Below, piece after piece: positions 60,671 through 64,000 of a stretch of DNA of 64,000 nucleotides. The position numbers were made by a program, and so were the translations under genes. The notes beneath the pieces were generated by a model. The model searched no databases, was not told the DNA's origin, and was given only the letters and a program-made list of their open reading frames with translations. The DNA is from Candidatus Villigracilis propinquus. Its GTDB lineage: Bacteria > Chloroflexota > Anaerolineae > Anaerolineales > Villigracilaceae. The DNA is taken from positions 1-64,000 of the forward strand of contig JADKDM010000027.1 of assembly GCA_016714565.1 (NCBI GenBank), in the 5' to 3' direction. Each line of letters starts with the position of its first letter. Positions within the stretch are counted from its first letter, which is position 1.

Positions 60671-61210
60671 CTATTTCCCGGATTCCATTTCGTTTAGGAT
60701 GCTATACAGCAACTCAAGCAATACCGTCTTTACGGTATCGCGTTCCGTTGCAACACAGGGCAACAATTTTGTATTCTTATCGAGCCGCAAAGCATGGCGC
60801 ACATCTTCAAGTTCCCAGGAATCTTCCATATCCTGCTTGTTTGCAGCAACCACAAAAGGAGTGGGAGCATAGGCACGGAAAGTTTCAAGGATGGAGCGCG
60901 CTTCACGAAAGGTCTCGGGGCGGGTACTATCCACCATCACAATAAAGCCCAACATGCCTTCGGAAAGGATCTCCCACATGAAATCGAAGCGCTTCTGCCC
61001 GGGCGTACCGAACAAATACAAAACCAGGTCTTCATCCACGGTGATGCGGCCAAAATCCATCGCCACCGTAGTGGCGGATTTTACCGAGCGTTCTTCATCG
61101 GAAGAGATCCTGCGTTCCGTGGCGACAACATCAATTTCACTGACGGACTGAATAAATTGAGTCTTGCCAGCGCTGAATGGACCTGTCACTACCATTTTGA
61201 CCGTTTGCAT
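60671..61210 (-). CDS. MglA/Ras-like small GTPase
   Basis: A 179-residue G-domain: G1 VVTGPFSAGKTQFI (residues 8-20), switch region RSVKSATTVAMDFG with a Thr, G3 YLFGTPGQKRFDFM where DxxG is altered to FGTPG as in Gtr/MglA-related bacterial GTPases, and G4 VVAANKQDMED. These proteins act as switches for cell polarity, motility or regulator localisation, with a roadblock-type partner. Its upstream neighbour is a DUF4388 protein 28 nt away, a combination often seen in Deinococcus and Chloroflexota. A role as switch of the operon's output is inferred. Confidence 0.88.
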   Translation of the reverse strand: MQTVKMVVTGPFSAGKTQFIQSVSEIDVVATERRISSDEERSVKSATTVAMDFGRITVDEDLVLYLFGTPGQKRFDFMWEILSEGMLGFIVMVDSTRPETFREARSILETFRAYAPTPFVVAANKQDMEDSWELEDVRHALRLDKNTKLLPCVATERDTVKTVLLELLYSILNEMESGK

Positions 61211-61238
61211 AGTTCCTATCCTTCTGACCTGATTTGCA

Positions 61239-62045
61239 TTACATCGTGCGTATGCGGCCGATCAGTTTATTGATCAATGATTTCTGTTCTTCTTTGTCCG
61301 GTGTCGGGAACATCTTCGGGTTTGGCGGAGTAGAAACACCCGCCGGGCGGGCCAGTTCCACCAAACCAGCTTGCAAAAGACCGTATACGATCCTGCGCAC
61401 ATCTATTTCAGTCAGCTTATTTGTGCTTGCGATCTGGCGCATCGTATTCTTCGGGTCGACAAACTTTACAACTTTCCATTCGTCCACGCTCAAATTCACA
61501 TTCGTCAGCGGACGGTCCGTAAACTTCAGCGCCATATCCAAACTGGGAATTTCATCCTTCAACTGCTCCAGCTCACGCAACTGACGCGAGCCTTCGATGA
61601 TGATATTCTCAAGATCCAGCTTCACATTGATGCGGTCATCCGGCGGGAGCATTTCATTCTCAAAACGGAAAATGCCTTCCACCCAGGTGAACAAACGGCG
61701 CACCACATCGGTGAAATATCCCTGCAAATTCAGCAGGATATCCTCCTGTGTCACATAACCTGCATTAATCAGCAGAAGTCCCAATTCCTTATCGGTCATC
61801 TGCCCAGCGCGGTCTGCAATCGCACGGTATTGGTTGGCGTTGATTTTATTCGCCTTATGAAGGACAGCAGCCAGGCTTCCATCTTCCTTGCCGACACGAG
61901 CATACGCCAGCTTGCCTTCACGGAATGAAATAAAAGCCTGTTCCGAGGCGCCATCCACAACCAACGTGCCCGTCTTGCTGGCTAGGTTGATCAGGTTGAG
62001 AAGTTGGGTAATTGTAAAATCGCGTAAATTTCCACGCAGGGCCAT
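61239..62045 (-). CDS. DUF4388 (PATAN) protein
   Basis: A 268-residue protein opening with the DUF4388 pattern MALRGNLRDFTITQLLNLINLASKTGTLVVDGASEQAFISFREGKLAYARVG, common in regulators tied to GTPase and two-component modules. The middle (GLLLINAGYVTQEDILLNLQGYFTDVVRRLFTWVEGIFRFE) continues that domain. Residues about 185-235 form a winged-helix-like segment (TMRQIASTNKLTEIDVRRIVYGLLQAGLVE). It is the first gene of the minus-strand run, with GAGGAC before ATG and a TATAAT about 45 nt upstream, so the operon promoter probably sits here. Confidence 0.88.
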   Translation of the reverse strand: MALRGNLRDFTITQLLNLINLASKTGTLVVDGASEQAFISFREGKLAYARVGKEDGSLAAVLHKANKINANQYRAIADRAGQMTDKELGLLLINAGYVTQEDILLNLQGYFTDVVRRLFTWVEGIFRFENEMLPPDDRINVKLDLENIIIEGSRQLRELEQLKDEIPSLDMALKFTDRPLTNVNLSVDEWKVVKFVDPKNTMRQIASTNKLTEIDVRRIVYGLLQAGLVELARPAGVSTPPNPKMFPTPDKEEQKSLINKLIGRIRTM

Positions 62046-62171
62046 GTGTCCTCTAATTCCCTAAAATGGGATAGGTTCGAAAATTATACATGCAAAGTTG
62101 ATATTGCGTCAATTAAACTTCCTATCACTCTTGTTTGGATATTGAAAAATGCCAGATGGAGCAAGACTTAC

Positions 62172-63431
62172 CTACCTGTCAGCTGGATTCTCCCCAATCG
62201 CACTCGCCTCTTTCGCGGACTGGGAGTTGGCTCTGTTTACGAGGAACATTGCCGGCCCGAGTAGCATCGCGGACGTGGTGATCGCCGCCGCCACAGAAAG
62301 GGACCTTGCCACCAGCGCCACACTCGGCCCGCCTGCCATCTGCCCTACCGAATCCATTTGCCCCGTCATCGAGTGGACTGTGGCGCGCGTCTGCGGATCG
62401 AGCTTTTGATTCACCCAGGCTATATTAAGCGGGTCGCGCACGCTGCGCAAAATGTTGATGGTTAGATACAGGCCCAAGGTTAAGAAAAGAAGCGGAGACA
62501 TTGCAAAGCCGATTATCGCGGCAATGATCGACCCCGTCACGATCAGCATGATCCGCCCAATCGCAAGCGGGCTATTCGAGTCCACCCGCTTCTCCACAAA
62601 GCGGACAGCAAAGATCGTCAACACAGCAGCGGCAATGCGCAGGATCGCGAAGAATGCAATTTGGTTGTTTCCAAGAATAACGGGGATCTCAAAATTATCA
62701 AGCAGGTGCTTGACCCACAAACGGTCAAATCCTTCGCTGTAGAGGCCATAGAAAAATCCAACGCCCAGCACCGTGACCAAGCGCGGCCGGGCACGTACTG
62801 ATTTCACGCCTTCATTAAACGTGTGCCACATATGCTGCCAATTGTTGCGGTCTTCTTTTTGCGTTGGTGTAAAACCGGTTTCAGGCATGATGAAGATCAA
62901 AATGAAACCGATTAACAGCACACCAACCGCGCCGAATTGAATCGGCAAAGCTACATTTTTTGCGCCGATGAACATGGCAAAACCCATTCCCAACAAGGAA
63001 GCGACCAACCCAACACGCGTGGCTCGCATGAAAAGTTGATTGGCTTTTTCTTCACCAACCTCATCCGATATCCACGCCTGGGTTGCGCCGCTTGTAAATG
63101 TGTAACCAAGCCCCCAAATAACTTGAGCCAGCAGGATCGGCAAAAAGGCGGGAAAGAATCCCTCCAGAAGAAAGCCCAAGCCCATCAACACATAGCCGAT
63201 AATGATGGATAAACGCCGCGAGTACACATCCGCAACCACGCCCGTGGGAATCTCGAACAAAAAGGCAGAGACTTCCAACGTGGTGCCGACGAGTATAAGC
63301 TGAAACGGGGTCAACCCTGCCACTGTCGCCTCGTAGAGAGACATGGTCACGAACATCATCGAGAAGAAAGCCGAGGCAGTAAATTCGATAAATAAATATA
63401 CTTTCGTCGCATCTACTTTTAAATTGGCCAT
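62172..63431 (-). CDS. MFS transporter
   Basis: A 419-residue protein with about twelve membrane segments. FLFEIPTGVVADVYSRRLSIIIGYVLMG is the loop 2-3 MFS motif, and QVIWGLGYTFTSGATQAWISDEVGEEKANQLFMRATRVG follows in TM4-5. The pattern is that of the MFS_1 branch with tetracycline/drug-exporter resemblance, but no substrate can be given. The gene is separated from the DUF4388 gene by 126 nt and has AAGGAAAAG upstream of ATG 63431. Confidence 0.85.
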   Translation of the reverse strand: MANLKVDATKVYLFIEFTASAFFSMMFVTMSLYEATVAGLTPFQLILVGTTLEVSAFLFEIPTGVVADVYSRRLSIIIGYVLMGLGFLLEGFFPAFLPILLAQVIWGLGYTFTSGATQAWISDEVGEEKANQLFMRATRVGLVASLLGMGFAMFIGAKNVALPIQFGAVGVLLIGFILIFIMPETGFTPTQKEDRNNWQHMWHTFNEGVKSVRARPRLVTVLGVGFFYGLYSEGFDRLWVKHLLDNFEIPVILGNNQIAFFAILRIAAAVLTIFAVRFVEKRVDSNSPLAIGRIMLIVTGSIIAAIIGFAMSPLLFLTLGLYLTINILRSVRDPLNIAWVNQKLDPQTRATVHSMTGQMDSVGQMAGGPSVALVARSLSVAAAITTSAMLLGPAMFLVNRANSQSAKEASAIGENPADR

Positions 63432-63536
63432 CTTTTCCTTGTTGGTTATTTAAAAGAAATAGCCACAGAGCCCAAAAGATCATAGAGGAAAAATCTCAGT
63501 GTGCTCTGCGGCAAAATGATCAAGACTCAAAAGCAA

Positions 63537-64000
63537 CTAGCACAGCGCCAACACAGCCGAGAGACGTTTGGGGAACAATGCGTTCAACAACACCCGCGCG
63601 GTGTTATTCTCCCAATAACAATCCGCAAAAGTATGGCGCAACTCATCCAAACTACGGTGCCCAAAAAGCAGATGCAGGAAAGTCAGGTCAGGAAAACTGG
63701 CATCCGAATTGATCTCGGGCATAGGCTTGTACGCTTCAACAATGATAATCCTTCCCTGCTCAAACGCCATCCGCACACCGCTGGTATAGAAATTGATCTT
63801 CAACTCTCCCGTATATCCCGCCGCAATGGACTCTGCCAGCCGCTTCTCCAACGCAGACTTGACCCGCAATAAAAACGCTGGAAGATCCGGCACATGGATA
63901 TAAAACGCATACGGCTTACGCTGGGAGGGCAGTCTGTCTTCCAGCGCGTCGTAAGCGGGATGATGCTCCCCAAGACTGAATCCCCATGAAAAACGCGGCA
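63537..64000 (-). CDS. C-terminal part of an uncharacterised protein, possibly GNAT with SCP2-like tail
   Basis: The frame is open from the right edge to a stop at 63537, so only the C-terminal ~154 residues are visible: FSLGEHHPAYDALEDRL, PYAFYIHVPDLPAFLLRVKSALEKRLAES, GYTGELKINFYTSGVRMAFEQGRI, then FPDLTFLHLLFGHRSLDELRHTFADC. The LPAFLLRV-type segment and following beta strands recall the C-terminal domain of some bacterial GNAT acetyltransferases. The start lies outside the window, so the identity is tentative. Confidence 0.55.
   Translation of the reverse strand, partial: PRFSWGFSLGEHHPAYDALEDRLPSQRKPYAFYIHVPDLPAFLLRVKSALEKRLAESIAAGYTGELKINFYTSGVRMAFEQGRIIIVEAYKPMPEINSDASFPDLTFLHLLFGHRSLDELRHTFADCYWENNTARVLLNALFPKRLSAVLALC

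Noticed and set aside
63432..63536. Small gene between the MFS transporter and the right-edge partial gene
   Set aside because: The sequence resembles a decayed CCACAGAG-type repeat and has no start with a ribosome-binding site.

Overview
The window most likely comes from a Chloroflexota bacterium, class Anaerolineae. That is an inference from the gene set: very large PAS/GAF hybrid kinases, an acyl-ACP-reductase-like gene, an R2-like oxidase, DUF4126, DUF2085 and DUF402 proteins, and several families of short palindromic repeats inside and between genes. Most genes are long and intact. A few frameshifts fall at homopolymers, so part of the disruption may be assembly error rather than decay.

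Region 1 (1-7400) is a conflict/defence island. It has a left-edge STAND (NACHT) ATPase on the minus strand, a divergent TIR-domain protein, and two tandem STAND-NACHT genes ending in formylglycine-generating-enzyme (FGE/DUF323) folds. Both tandem genes are cut by many frameshifts and separated by an extreme poly-G stretch. The island ends at the 3' part of a CAT-anticodon tRNA and a strong terminator. A second remnant, a decayed TIR-FGE gene beside a small nucleotidyltransferase pair, lies at 32050-33856.

Region 2 (7450-19788) starts with a YgjP-like metallopeptidase. A plus-strand two-component cluster follows: two hybrid PAS kinases, a REC-HisKA_3 kinase, a NarL-type regulator, a REC-HD-GYP protein and a cupin-like protein. 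Region 3 (19626-31868) is mostly metabolic and transport genes: SMP-30, CorA, NUDIX, an R2-like oxidase, a DUF3105 lipoprotein, a methyltransferase/glycosyltransferase pair, an MFS exporter and AIM24. It also holds a three-gene set fitting trans-4-hydroxy-L-proline catabolism.

Region 4 (34067-47146) has an unknown membrane protein, an alcohol dehydrogenase/Gfo-Idh fusion, an M29 aminopeptidase, phosphofructokinase and small membrane proteins. It ends with a TPP-riboswitch-controlled thiamine operon: pyrophosphokinase plus an ABC importer. Region 5 (47222-62045) is one long minus-strand run: DUF4388/PATAN protein, MglA-like GTPase, Ser-type alpha/beta hydrolase, V4R protein, beta-helix protein, acyl-ACP-reductase-like enzyme, REC-GGDEF, an 11-GAF histidine kinase, a single-domain REC and an Asp-type alpha/beta hydrolase. 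An MFS protein and a partial gene close the window.

Two observations stand out. First, palindromic repeats of several families have entered protein genes in frame and are translated as extra peptides. Second, the TIR effector and the neighbouring STAND receptors share a short Gly/Asn/Asp motif that could pair effector with sensor.
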